A stretch of DNA of 64,000 nt from assembly GCA_019930625.1 (NCBI GenBank), contig CP082844.1, forward strand, positions 4,526,001-4,590,000. Direction: 5' to 3'. Source of the stretch: Nocardia asteroides. GTDB lineage: Bacteria > Actinomycetota > Actinomycetes > Mycobacteriales > Mycobacteriaceae. A model generated the notes under the pieces. The model made no database searches and had not been told where the DNA came from. It worked only from the letters and a program-made list of their open reading frames with translations. The translations under genes and the position numbers were made by a program. Below are positions 23,000-31,431 of the stretch, one piece after another. Each line of letters begins with the position of its first letter. Within the stretch, counting starts at the first letter, position 1.

Positions 23000-23020
23000 C
23001 CGGGCCCGAGTACCGCCCGG
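23000..23020. terminator. Possible bidirectional terminator hairpin
   Basis: CCGGGC (23000-23005) can pair with GCCCGG (23015-23020) around a 9-base loop, between two convergent operons. The stem is only 6 bp and there is no T-run, so the call rests mainly on position. Confidence 0.35.
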
Positions 23021-23097
23021 TAGCACACCGGCGAAGCCCCGTTCCCTGACCCGGAGGGTAGGTGGACACACAGGGCCACGCCGGTCGGCAGAGCCGG

Positions 23098-25212
23098 TCA
23101 GCGCGTGGCCGACGCGCGTTCTCGGATCCGGTCGACGGTGGCCGCAACGACGCGGCGGCGGCGCGGGGACCACCAGTTGGCCGGGCCCATCAGCTGCACC
23201 AGGGCCGGTACCAGGAGCATCCGGACCAGAGTGGCGTCCACGACGAGCGCGATGATCATGCCGAGGCCGAGGAAACGCATGGGGGTGAGCGGCGACAGGG
23301 TGAACGCGCCGGTGACGATCACCAGGAGAGTGGCCGCCGCGGTGATCACTCGCGCGGTCTTGACCGTGCCCGCGCGTACCGCCGCCGCGGTGTCGGCGCC
23401 CGCCTCGTGCGCTTCGACCATGCGTGAGAGCAGGAACACCTCGTAGTCGGTGGAGAGCCCGAAGACGACCGCGATGATCAGTACCAGCATGCCCGCGGTG
23501 ATCGGGCCGGTGCTCACGCCGAGCAGGCCCGACAGATGCCCGCCGCAGAAGATCCAGGTGAGCACGCCGAACGTGGCGGCGAGGCTCAGGAACGCGAGAA
23601 CCACGGCCTTGAGCGGCAGTACGATCGAGCGGAACGCGACGGACAGCAGCACCACCGTCGCGGTGACCATGACGAGGATCATCCAGGGCATGGCCGCGAC
23701 GATGGAGCGCACGCTGTCCACGGTGGCCGCGGTGTCACCGCCGATCCACAAGACGGTGCCGTCCGGTGGAGTCATGCCGCGCATGCCGCGCACCGTGGCA
23801 GTGGCAGCTTCGGTGCGGTCGGTGTCGCGCAGGAACGCGTGGAAGACGACGAAGTCCTCGGCGCGACCCACTTGAACGACCTGCCGCACCCCGTCGACCT
23901 CGCCGAGCGCCGCCGCGGCCGCGTCGACGGCGGCCGACTGCGGCGGCCCGTCTGTGCCGTGCAGCACGGCGGTTACGCCGCTACCTGCCGCGGGGAACTG
24001 CGCGGTGAGTTCTTCGACGGTGACGCGCATGGGGTTGCCCGGGGGCAACGCCCGATGGTCTATGTCGCCCAGCCGCAGACCGGCCAGCGGCGCCGCGAAG
24101 ACCAGCAGGACGGCGCCGACCACCACGGTCACCAGACCCGGCCGCCGCAGCACCCGATCGACCAGGCCGCCCCAGAACCGGTCGCTGCGTTCGATCGCCC
24201 GAGCGGTGCCGATTCGCGCGCCGAACAGGGCCAGCAATGCGGGCAGCACGGTGAGCGAGATCCCGGCGGCCAGCGCCACCGCGGTGATCGCGCCGATGCC
24301 GAGCGACCGCAACACCGCCTGCGGGAAGACGAACGTCCCGGCGAACGCGCAGACCAGCAGCAGCGCCGAGAACGCGACGGTACGGCCGGCGGTCGCGTAG
24401 GTGCGTGCGATCGCGGACCGCACCTCGTGCCCGTCGGCGACTTCCTCACGGAACCGGGTCACCAGGAACAGCCCGTAGTCGATGGCCATTCCGAGTCCGA
24501 GCAGTGAGGCGATGTTCATCGCGAACGTGCTCACTTCGGTGAGCTCCGCGAGCACCCGGATGGCGCCCATCGCGCCGAGCACCGTCAAGCCGCCGACCAC
24601 CACCGGGAAGGACGCGGCGATGAGCCCGCCGAAGACCAGCACCAGAATGAGCAGCGTCAGCGGCAGGGAGACCGATTCCGCCCGCAGGAGATCGTGCTGG
24701 GACTGCGCGTTGATCTCGGTGGAGATGGCGCTGTAGCCGGACAGGTCGGTCGGCACACCCGGCACCCGGAGCTGCGGCTCGATCGCCGGGTACGCGCTGA
24801 CTCGCCGGTTGGCGTCACCGGCGAGGTACACCACGGCGAGTGCGTGCCGGTTGTCCGCCGAACGCAGGAATTGCTTGCGGGCGATTCCGGCGTTCCAATA
24901 GGTTTCGATCGGCCGTTGCAGCATCGCCGCGTCGATCCGTGCGAGCGATTCCTGCACACGAGGCCCGATGTCGTCGAGGGTCTGGCCCTCCGGCGCGGTG
25001 TATCGCACGACCACGTCGGGATTCTGCGGTCCGAAGTGGTCGCTCACGAGCCGATCCACGTGCGCGGACTCGCTGCCGGGGTCGATGAACCCGGCGGCCG
25101 TGACCTTCTCGGACGCTCCGATCCCCAGCAGGCCGGACAGCAGCATCACGCCGGTCACGATGGCCAGCACCGCTTTCGGCCGCGCGAGGACGATCCGGGC
25201 GAGCGCGTTCAT
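23098..25212 (-). CDS. MmpL-family RND lipid transporter (last gene of the nlt-type operon)
   Basis: The ATG at 25212 overlaps the stop of the preceding acyltransferase gene (ATGA). An open frame extends much further upstream but only as the shadow of that gene. The 704-residue product begins MNALARIVLARPKAVLAIVTG and shows both MmpL repeats: IDYGLFLVTRFREE in the first helical bundle and STDYEVFLLSRMVEA in the second, each after a large periplasmic loop. This is the second MmpL in the window. Sitting at the end of the beta-lactone operon, it is the obvious candidate exporter for that lipid. Confidence 0.9.
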   Translation of the reverse strand: MNALARIVLARPKAVLAIVTGVMLLSGLLGIGASEKVTAAGFIDPGSESAHVDRLVSDHFGPQNPDVVVRYTAPEGQTLDDIGPRVQESLARIDAAMLQRPIETYWNAGIARKQFLRSADNRHALAVVYLAGDANRRVSAYPAIEPQLRVPGVPTDLSGYSAISTEINAQSQHDLLRAESVSLPLTLLILVLVFGGLIAASFPVVVGGLTVLGAMGAIRVLAELTEVSTFAMNIASLLGLGMAIDYGLFLVTRFREEVADGHEVRSAIARTYATAGRTVAFSALLLVCAFAGTFVFPQAVLRSLGIGAITAVALAAGISLTVLPALLALFGARIGTARAIERSDRFWGGLVDRVLRRPGLVTVVVGAVLLVFAAPLAGLRLGDIDHRALPPGNPMRVTVEELTAQFPAAGSGVTAVLHGTDGPPQSAAVDAAAAALGEVDGVRQVVQVGRAEDFVVFHAFLRDTDRTEAATATVRGMRGMTPPDGTVLWIGGDTAATVDSVRSIVAAMPWMILVMVTATVVLLSVAFRSIVLPLKAVVLAFLSLAATFGVLTWIFCGGHLSGLLGVSTGPITAGMLVLIIAVVFGLSTDYEVFLLSRMVEAHEAGADTAAAVRAGTVKTARVITAAATLLVIVTGAFTLSPLTPMRFLGLGMIIALVVDATLVRMLLVPALVQLMGPANWWSPRRRRVVAATVDRIRERASATR

Positions 25213-26408
25213 CGCACGGCCGTATCGTGCGGCGCGAGGTCGGCTTCCAGCCGCGCGGTGATCTTGTCCAGCAGCGCCTCCAGCCGCGGCTCGATGCCCG
25301 CGCCGTTGCGGCAGGAGACGGTCAGCTCCAGTTTCCCGCGCGCCTCGACCATGGCGAACAGCAGCGGCATCGCGCCGCTGTGCTGCGGCAGCGCCCGCAT
25401 GGTGGTCGGCGTCCAGCCGGGGACGGCCATCTCGTCGAGATCGACCGCGCCCATGTGGGAGACGGTGGCCGACACCATGTTCCGGTTCAGCCGTGCCCCG
25501 AGCCAGTTGCTGCCGCGCAGTATCCCGCGGATCACAGCGGCCGGGAACATCGACAGCTTGCCGTTGTCCAACTCGTTCAGTTCCCGTTTCTCCCGCAGCC
25601 CGGTACGCATCCGCGCGCTGATCGTCTCCCAGCTCTCGCCGGGGGAGACGTCGAGGAACAGCGGCAGCGCCAGGTTCGCGGTGGAGCGCAGCGCGGGATC
25701 GTGCCTGCGCAGATCGACCGGGATCATGAAGCGCGATCTCGCGCCGGATTCGGCGGCCAGGACCGCCGCGACCCGTGCGACGATGCCCTTCCCGGAAGCC
25801 TCGATGGTGCGGTGGCGCAGCAGCCAGCGCGGGCCCGCCGGATTCTGGCGGCCGCGGCCGGTCGGCGCCGGGAACCTCGGCAGGACCAGAGTCGGTTTGC
25901 CCGGCGCGCCGATCCGGGCCACCAGCTCGGCGTCGGCGATCGGGTCGGCAGCGCCGAGGGGTGGATGCCCGCGCAAGGCGCGGAATACGTCGTCCACCCA
26001 CATCCGCAAACCCATGCCGTCCATCACGCCGTGGAAGGCGCGGAACAGGACGGTGGTCTGCGCGCCGGTGAGCAGCAGCACCTCGGTGGTCCGCTCCGGC
26101 GTGGGACCGATCGGGCTGTCGAGCACCGCGTCGTGCTCCAAGGCGTCGTAGTTCAGCGACCATCCCGGCACGACGCGCACGCTCGCGCCCAGACCGCTGT
26201 CCACCCAGTCGCCGCCGTCGCGGACCAGGCGGGCGCCGGGTGTGGCCGCCGAGGCCACGTCGACGGCCCGCTGCAGCGCGGCCGGGTCCAGGCTGCCGTC
26301 GCCGTGGACGGCGAGGTGCATGACGAACGGTGGGGTCACCCTCCGCGTGGAGAAATAGAGGTGTTCGGTGGGAGTGATCTTCCGACGGAAGACAGAGGCG
26401 TTGCTCAT
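25209..26408 (-). CDS. Condensation/PapA-type HxxxDG acyltransferase
   Basis: The 399-residue protein starts at an ATG behind GGAGATCAGC. It belongs to the CoA-dependent acyltransferase superfamily: an N-terminal PTEHLYFSTRRVTPPFVM lobe, the catalytic motif FHGVMDG at 125-131 (His126, Asp130), RFMIPVDLRRHDP, and a C-terminal lobe with NRNMVSATVSHMGAVDLDEM. The first His of HHxxxDG is Phe, which many family members tolerate. It could esterify a hydroxyl of the operon product or load an acyl chain. Such a gene is not part of the minimal OleABCD set. It overlaps the mmpL start and is 26 bases after nltD. Confidence 0.8.
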   Translation of the reverse strand: MSNASVFRRKITPTEHLYFSTRRVTPPFVMHLAVHGDGSLDPAALQRAVDVASAATPGARLVRDGGDWVDSGLGASVRVVPGWSLNYDALEHDAVLDSPIGPTPERTTEVLLLTGAQTTVLFRAFHGVMDGMGLRMWVDDVFRALRGHPPLGAADPIADAELVARIGAPGKPTLVLPRFPAPTGRGRQNPAGPRWLLRHRTIEASGKGIVARVAAVLAAESGARSRFMIPVDLRRHDPALRSTANLALPLFLDVSPGESWETISARMRTGLREKRELNELDNGKLSMFPAAVIRGILRGSNWLGARLNRNMVSATVSHMGAVDLDEMAVPGWTPTTMRALPQHSGAMPLLFAMVEARGKLELTVSCRNGAGIEPRLEALLDKITARLEADLAPHDTAVR

Positions 26409-26434
26409 GCTGATCTCCGGGGCCGATGTGGTGT

Positions 26435-27481
26435 TCAGCGCACATTCCGGGTGAGTTCGACCGCCCCGCCCTGGGTTTCCAGCCAGGCGAGGAAGGCGGT
26501 CAGTCCGCTGTCGCGGTCCACGACCGGCCGATAGCCGAAATCGCGCGCGGCGGCGGTGGTGTCATATGTGGCGCTGCGGGTCAAGAGGGCGACCGTGTAG
26601 CGCGACAGCGGTGGTGACCAGCGGGTCGCGATGGCCGGAATACGCCAGATCGTCTCGATGACGCGCACCGCCGCGTTGATCACCCGCGGGTGGGGTCTCC
26701 TGGTCGGCGGCTGGTATCCCAGCCGGGTGGCCACCTCGCCGAGGAATCCCCAGACGTCGGTTTTCTCGGCGTCGGCGACGAAGTACGCTTTGCCGCCGAC
26801 CGCGTCCGAAGCGGCCGCCTTCACACAGGCGTCGACGACGTTGTCCACGTGGCACAGCGAGGCGTACACGGTGCGACCGAAGGACAGATCCGGCAGCGTC
26901 CCCGCTCCGGTCCGGCCGAGCAGCCGCACGATGGGACCGGTCCGGTCGCCCGCGCCCCAGATCGCGCGCGGGCGCAGGGCGCAGGTGCGGAACCCTTCGG
27001 TGTCGGCGGCCAGTACCGCCCGCTCCGCCGCGGCTTTGGTCTCGGCATACAGGTTCAGGTAGCGCCGCGGGTACGGCACCGATTCGTCGACGTCGAGCTG
27101 GTCGCCGCCGTAGTAGTCCATCATCGTGCTCGGGCTGGAGATGAACACGAATCGCGCCGTCCCGCCGCGCCGGGCCGCCTCGAGCAGTCGCTCGGTGGCC
27201 CGGACGTTCTCGTTCCAGAACTGTTGCCGGGTGCCGCGCTCGTCCACGCGGGCCGCGCTGTGGAACACGATGTCGACCCCGCGGGTCGCTTGCTCGAGCG
27301 AAGCGGGATCGGTCAGGTCGCCGTAGACGAGCTGGACCTTGTCGACGTCGGCGCCGAGGTCGTTCAGGTTGCTGGTGCGGCGCACCAGGATCGAGACGTC
27401 GTGCTCACCGTCGCGCACCAGCCTGCGCACGAGTGCGCCGCCCAGAAATCCGGACGCGCCGGTCACCAGGACTTTGCTCAT
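26435..27481 (-). CDS. nltD: OleD/NltD-type NAD(P)-dependent 2-alkyl-3-ketoacid reductase (extended SDR)
   Basis: The ATG at 27481 follows GGAGGAGGGGCA. The 348-residue extended SDR has TGASGFLG at residues 7-14 for the dinucleotide, a catalytic Ser-rich strand (VFISSPSTMMDYYGG) and YAETK at 145-149. In olefin and beta-lactone lipid pathways this enzyme reduces the 2-alkyl-3-ketoacid made by the OleA-type thiolase to the 2-alkyl-3-hydroxyacid. By sequence alone it could be any 3-beta-HSD-like epimerase. The assignment depends on the adjacent beta-lactone synthetase and thiolase pair. Its start overlaps the stop of the small membrane protein gene. Confidence 0.8.
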   Translation of the reverse strand: MSKVLVTGASGFLGGALVRRLVRDGEHDVSILVRRTSNLNDLGADVDKVQLVYGDLTDPASLEQATRGVDIVFHSAARVDERGTRQQFWNENVRATERLLEAARRGGTARFVFISSPSTMMDYYGGDQLDVDESVPYPRRYLNLYAETKAAAERAVLAADTEGFRTCALRPRAIWGAGDRTGPIVRLLGRTGAGTLPDLSFGRTVYASLCHVDNVVDACVKAAASDAVGGKAYFVADAEKTDVWGFLGEVATRLGYQPPTRRPHPRVINAAVRVIETIWRIPAIATRWSPPLSRYTVALLTRSATYDTTAAARDFGYRPVVDRDSGLTAFLAWLETQGGAVELTRNVR

Positions 27482-27762
27482 TGCCCCTCCTCCTTGCCGG
27501 GTTGGGTTCGCCACCAGGTCAGGCCGAAGATCTGTGTCAGGACCGCCGTCGCGAACCGGCTGCGGCCGGAGCCCTCGGCGGCGCGAAGGGCCACCGGAAT
27601 CTGCGCCGCGTGCACGACGACGCTGAGGAAAGCGTCGATCCACCAGACGGTGCGCAGGATCCGGTTGTCCGGGATACGGTCGGTCGCCGCGGCGAGCACG
27701 CCGCCGGCCAGATACAGCCACCCGAGTACGGGAATCGCTCGTATTACTGTCGTTTTCGTCAT
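27478..27762 (-). CDS. Small membrane protein inside the nlt-type operon
   Basis: The ATG at 27762 overlaps the nltC stop and its own stop overlaps the nltD start, so translation is coupled on both sides. The 94-residue product starts MTKTTVIRAIPVLGWLYLAG. It has a first helix (about 9-27), a second (WWIDAFLSVVVHAAQIPVAL, about 40-59) and a possible third near FATAVLTQIFGLTWW. A conserved-looking WWID...VHAAQIP block is notable. I do not recognise the family. It may anchor the soluble enzymes at the membrane or hand lipid to the exporter; nothing in the sequence decides this. Confidence 0.75.
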   Translation of the reverse strand: MTKTTVIRAIPVLGWLYLAGGVLAAATDRIPDNRILRTVWWIDAFLSVVVHAAQIPVALRAAEGSGRSRFATAVLTQIFGLTWWRTQPGKEEGQ

Positions 27763-29435
27763 CAGTCGTCCGTTCCGAGCTGCCGGGCCGCCCACACCGT
27801 GAGCTGCTCGCGCCCGATCTTGGCGTTGTGCCGGATGTCGACGGGGAAGGACGGGTGGACCAAGAAGTCGGCGATCGTCCTGGTGAGGTCGAACCGCGCC
27901 CCGTGGGCCCGCAGCGCGACTTCGACGAGGTCGGTGTCCGCGCCGGGCTTCGGTTCGACGCAGAGCACCGGTCGCTGCGCTCCACGCGCCCCCATCCCGA
28001 CCAGCGCCGTGCGGGCCACGCCCGCGACGGTGTTGAAGATCTGCTCCACCTGGACGGTGAACATGGGTCCGTGCGCCGTCACCACGCGCTGGCTCTTGCG
28101 TCCGCAGAACCAGATCCGCCCTTGGTCATCGATCCACGCGAGATCGCCGGTGCGGTGCCAGATCCGGTCGCCGTCGACGATCTTGCCCAGGGTGTTCGCC
28201 TGCTCCGGCCATTGGTAGCTGGTGCTGACGTTCGGCCCGGCGACCACGAGTTCGCCGATCCCGCCGGTGTTCTCCAGCTCGCCGGCGAGTTCCTCGGCCC
28301 GCGCCCACGTCGGTATGGCGTCGTCGGTGATGGCGACGATGCGCGCCCGCACCTGGTGGGAGGGCCTGCCGATGCATGTTCCCGCGCCGCGGTGTGCCCG
28401 TTCCACCAATCCGTTCAGCAGTTCCCGGGACTCGATGGTGGACATCGGCAGCGCCTCGGTGGATCCGTACCCCGCGACGATCTTCGCGTCCTCATGGAGT
28501 ACCGCACGCAGTCCGGCGATGCACCAGTCCGGCACCGGCGCACCGCCGGAGTAGACGCTGTCCAGCGACTGCAGTGCGGCCGGGTGGGCGCGCAGATACT
28601 CCAGCAACGGGATCAGCACGGCGGGGGAGGCGAACATGGTTCGCACCCCGAACCTCTCGATCGCGTCGACGACGTGCGCGGGATCGGTCGCGCCCACCTT
28701 GCTCGGGATCAGCGGCGGCAGCACGCATCGCGAGCCGAGCAGCAGATCCAGCACGCCGACCAGCGGAAGGGTGATCAGCGAGGCCTCCGGCGCGACCTCC
28801 GCCCGCGCCAGGTGCACCTGCTCCACCATCGCGGCCAGGTTGCCGTGCGTCAGCCGCACGGCCTTGGCCGGGCCGGTGCTGCCGGTGGTGAACGCGATGA
28901 GCAGCAGGTCGTCCTCGGCGGCCGGGCGTACCCCGGTGACCGCGCCGGTGGGGGTGCGGCCCCAGTCCCGCAGCGACTCGCCGCGCCAGAACCAGCGCCT
29001 GCCGACCGTGACCGTGGTGCGGACGGTGCGGAAGCCGTGCCGGAACAGCACGCGCAGCGCGTGCGCCTGCGGGATGCCGATGAACGCCTCGGCGTCCACG
29101 GCGCGCAGGCAGCGCAGCATCTTCCGCACGCCCATGCCCGGGTCGATCACGACCGCCACAGCTCCGAGTTTGAGCAGGCCGAACATGATCGCGTACAGCT
29201 CCGGGCTCGGCAGCACCAGCACGATGGTGCGGGTCCCGGTGCCGACACCCGACGCGGCGAGCCGCTGGGCGATGGTGTCCGACCACGCGTCCAGCTCGCC
29301 ATAGGTAAGGTGCCGGTAGGCCGGCAGGCCATCGAGGTCGATCCCATCCGCGTAGCGCACGGCCACACGGGTGGGGTCGGTGCGGACGACCGCACGAAAC
29401 CGATCGATGGCCTGCCAGTAGGTTCCCGTTGTCAC
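27762..29435 (-). CDS. nltC: Beta-lactone synthetase (OleC/NltC-type adenylate-forming enzyme)
   Basis: The GTG start overlaps the nltB stop (GTGA). The 557-residue protein has the ANL fold: phosphate loop FTTGSTGPAKAVRLTHG, the A5 motif YGSTEALPM, the A7 motif RTGDLAWID and the C-terminal lysine segment NAKIGREQLTVWA. OleC-class members resemble long-chain acyl-CoA ligases but adenylate a 2-alkyl-3-hydroxyacid and close it to a cis beta-lactone. Sequence alone cannot exclude an acyl-AMP ligase. The gene order thiolase, thiolase, ANL enzyme, reductase is that described for nocardiolactone, which favours the synthetase. It is not fused to an OleB hydrolase, and no oleB is nearby, so the lactone should not be converted to an olefin. 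Confidence 0.82.
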   Translation of the reverse strand: MTTGTYWQAIDRFRAVVRTDPTRVAVRYADGIDLDGLPAYRHLTYGELDAWSDTIAQRLAASGVGTGTRTIVLVLPSPELYAIMFGLLKLGAVAVVIDPGMGVRKMLRCLRAVDAEAFIGIPQAHALRVLFRHGFRTVRTTVTVGRRWFWRGESLRDWGRTPTGAVTGVRPAAEDDLLLIAFTTGSTGPAKAVRLTHGNLAAMVEQVHLARAEVAPEASLITLPLVGVLDLLLGSRCVLPPLIPSKVGATDPAHVVDAIERFGVRTMFASPAVLIPLLEYLRAHPAALQSLDSVYSGGAPVPDWCIAGLRAVLHEDAKIVAGYGSTEALPMSTIESRELLNGLVERAHRGAGTCIGRPSHQVRARIVAITDDAIPTWARAEELAGELENTGGIGELVVAGPNVSTSYQWPEQANTLGKIVDGDRIWHRTGDLAWIDDQGRIWFCGRKSQRVVTAHGPMFTVQVEQIFNTVAGVARTALVGMGARGAQRPVLCVEPKPGADTDLVEVALRAHGARFDLTRTIADFLVHPSFPVDIRHNAKIGREQLTVWAARQLGTDD

Positions 29436-30346
29436 GCAGGCGCCCCGGCGAAGACGGGCAACCGGTAGAGCACCGCCGCCGCCGCCGGACCCGCGCCCGC
29501 CGCGACGAACAGCACTTGGCGGTACTCGGCGAGCCCGTCGTCCACGATCGCCGAGTCGTAGGCCGCGGTGAGCGCGGCCGTGTGCGGGTCGCCGTCACGC
29601 AGATCCGGTAGGCGGACCGATCGCTGGTCGATGCCGAGGGCGGCGGCCAGCTTCTTCGGGAACTCCGGGCTCGGCGTCGACGCGATCAGCGCGATCTCGC
29701 TCAGCGAGGCGTGGTCCGATTCGGCGAGCGCTCGGCGCGCGGCGCCGAGAGCCACCTCGAGTAGGCGGTCCTCGAAGCCGGGCTCCCGTTCCACGGTGAT
29801 CAGGCTGCGGCCGCGGTCGCCCATCGTCGAAATGTCGAGATAGCCCTCGACCGCCGGCGTGCCCTCACCCTTCACGGTGTGCACCGTGCCGAAGCCGTCC
29901 GGTTCGTCGGTGCGCTCCAGCAGCAGCGCCGCGCCGCAGGTGGAGTACGGGAACTCGTCGTCGGCGACCGAGCGGGTCATCGACGGATGGGTGTCGCCGG
30001 ACACGATCAGCACGTGCTCGGCGCTACCGGTCTCCAGGACCGAGGTGGCGACCTGGATCGCGTTGACGACACCGACCGCCCCGTTCATCAGATCGAACGA
30101 GAAGGTCCTCGGGTCGTCTTTGGCGTATTCCAGGCCGATTCCGGCCGCCTTCTGGATCAGCGCCGACACCGCGGGTTCGACGGTATTCGAATCGCGGAAG
30201 ATGCCCGCGTTGATCAGTAGGCCGACCTGATCGGAACGAATTCCGGCGCGCTCCAGACTCTGCTTGGCAGCGCGGGCGGTGTGCTCGACGATGCTGTAGG
30301 TGTCGTCGGATCGGCTGATGCCGGTGGACTTGATGCGCACGCTCAT
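29432..30346 (-). CDS. nltB: OleA-like thiolase partner subunit without catalytic triad (NltB-type)
   Basis: The ATG at 30346 follows GAGGTCAGTC, 8 bases after the nltA stop. The 304-residue protein is thiolase-folded but short. Aligned with nltA, the nucleophile region reads DLMNGAVG (residues 85-92) with Ala90 where Cys should be. The HQ motif is replaced by ASTPSPEF, and GNT by DGDPHT. It keeps a VEPA element with Glu57, at the place where OleA proteins offer a glutamate to the partner active site. This matches the catalytically dead half of the LstA/LstB and NltA/NltB heterodimers, in which the second subunit supplies the base. It is thus a subunit, not a pseudogene; the frame is intact and coupled. 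Confidence 0.82.
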   Translation of the reverse strand: MSVRIKSTGISRSDDTYSIVEHTARAAKQSLERAGIRSDQVGLLINAGIFRDSNTVEPAVSALIQKAAGIGLEYAKDDPRTFSFDLMNGAVGVVNAIQVATSVLETGSAEHVLIVSGDTHPSMTRSVADDEFPYSTCGAALLLERTDEPDGFGTVHTVKGEGTPAVEGYLDISTMGDRGRSLITVEREPGFEDRLLEVALGAARRALAESDHASLSEIALIASTPSPEFPKKLAAALGIDQRSVRLPDLRDGDPHTAALTAAYDSAIVDDGLAEYRQVLFVAAGAGPAAAAVLYRLPVFAGAPA

Positions 30347-30354
30347 GACTGACC

Positions 30355-31431
30355 TCAGACCTTCAGCGACGAGATGGTGGTGGACACGAACCCGGTGACG
30401 ATGCCGGAGGCCGCGGGCACCAGCAGCAACTTCGATCCCGCGGGGAGGTTCTGCTGGCTGAGCTGATCGTGCAGGACGATGAAATGCGAAGTGGTGGAAG
30501 TGTTTCCGTACTTCTCGATGACCCGCAGATCCGGCGGCATCGGGCTACCGAACTCCCGTTCGGCGATGGCGTTCATCCACGGAATGGCGGCGGCGCCGAA
30601 CTGGTGGTGGATGACGTAGTCGAACTTCTCGTCGGCGAAGGTCTTGCCCCGCGCCTCGAGGAATTTGCGCTGAGTATTGGTGCCGAGCAGGAAGCGGTCC
30701 TCATTGTGCATCCGGCGGTTGTCGGTGTACATCGCGACGCCCTGGGATTTGTCGCTCGGCATGCCGAGGCACAGGTGCGCGTACTCCGCGGCGGTCATCA
30801 TCTCGATGTAATGGATAACGTCGTTTTCATCGACGGCCTCGTCCAAAACGATCGCGCATCCGGAGTCGCCGACGGTCAACGCCGCAAACTGCGGATCGTA
30901 TTTCTCGGAAATCTCGCGGACCGCGGTGTCGGCAATTTCGGTAATCGCCTCGCCGCTGACAACGAGTCCGTTCCGGACGGCGCCGGATCGGATCATCCGG
31001 TCCAGGATGTAAGTACCGGTGAGCATTCCGGCGCAGGCATTGGAAATGTCGAACACAATGGCGTTCTTAGCGCCGATAAGACGGCTGATCGACATGGCGA
31101 ACGAGGGCTCCATATACATGCGGGTGGCATGCTTGCCTCGCGAGATCGAGGTGGAGATGATCACGTCGATGTCCTCTGGACCGTACTGTGACCTGGACAG
31201 ACAGTCCTCGACAGCCTTCACCGCCAGAGTGAAGGAGTCTTCGTAACTTTGCGGTCGAGTATCGCGCACCCGGCGTTCACGAACGCCGGTGATTTTCTCC
31301 AGATCGAACGAAGGGGGTTCCTTCATCCGGGACAGCAACTCCTCGGTGGTAACGACAGTCGAGGGCAGATAGGCGCCGATGGATTCGAAGCGAGAATGGG
31401 GAGACACGAGCGCTCCTGAAATCGTTGACAT
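30355..31431 (-). CDS. nltA: OleA-like thiolase (KAS III family), catalytic subunit (NltA-type)
   Basis: The ATG at 31431 (MSTISGALVSPHSRFESIGA) starts a 358-residue KAS III-fold protein; further upstream codons are unlike the family. Catalytic residues are complete: Cys133 in SNACAG, His266 in IHHQFG and Asn300 in YGNTST. A MEPS element with Glu108 matches the cross-dimer glutamate of OleA. OleA-type enzymes join two acyl-CoAs by non-decarboxylative Claisen condensation to a 2-alkyl-3-ketoacid. It is the first gene of the reverse-strand operon. The ribosome-binding site is weak (GGAACC). A fabH-like role is unlikely because of the paired dead subunit and nltC/nltD. Confidence 0.85.
   Translation of the reverse strand: MSTISGALVSPHSRFESIGAYLPSTVVTTEELLSRMKEPPSFDLEKITGVRERRVRDTRPQSYEDSFTLAVKAVEDCLSRSQYGPEDIDVIISTSISRGKHATRMYMEPSFAMSISRLIGAKNAIVFDISNACAGMLTGTYILDRMIRSGAVRNGLVVSGEAITEIADTAVREISEKYDPQFAALTVGDSGCAIVLDEAVDENDVIHYIEMMTAAEYAHLCLGMPSDKSQGVAMYTDNRRMHNEDRFLLGTNTQRKFLEARGKTFADEKFDYVIHHQFGAAAIPWMNAIAEREFGSPMPPDLRVIEKYGNTSTTSHFIVLHDQLSQQNLPAGSKLLLVPAASGIVTGFVSTTISSLKV

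Noticed and set aside
25213..26445. N-terminal extension that would enlarge the second MmpL to over 1100 residues
   Set aside because: The extension overlaps the acyltransferase gene in another frame and is Arg/Pro-rich. MmpL similarity starts at the ATG at 25212.
27482..27985. N-terminal extension of the NltD-like reductase
   Set aside because: The Rossmann motif begins seven residues after ATG 27481, which has GGAGGAGG before it. The extra sequence is the shadow of the membrane protein and nltC genes.
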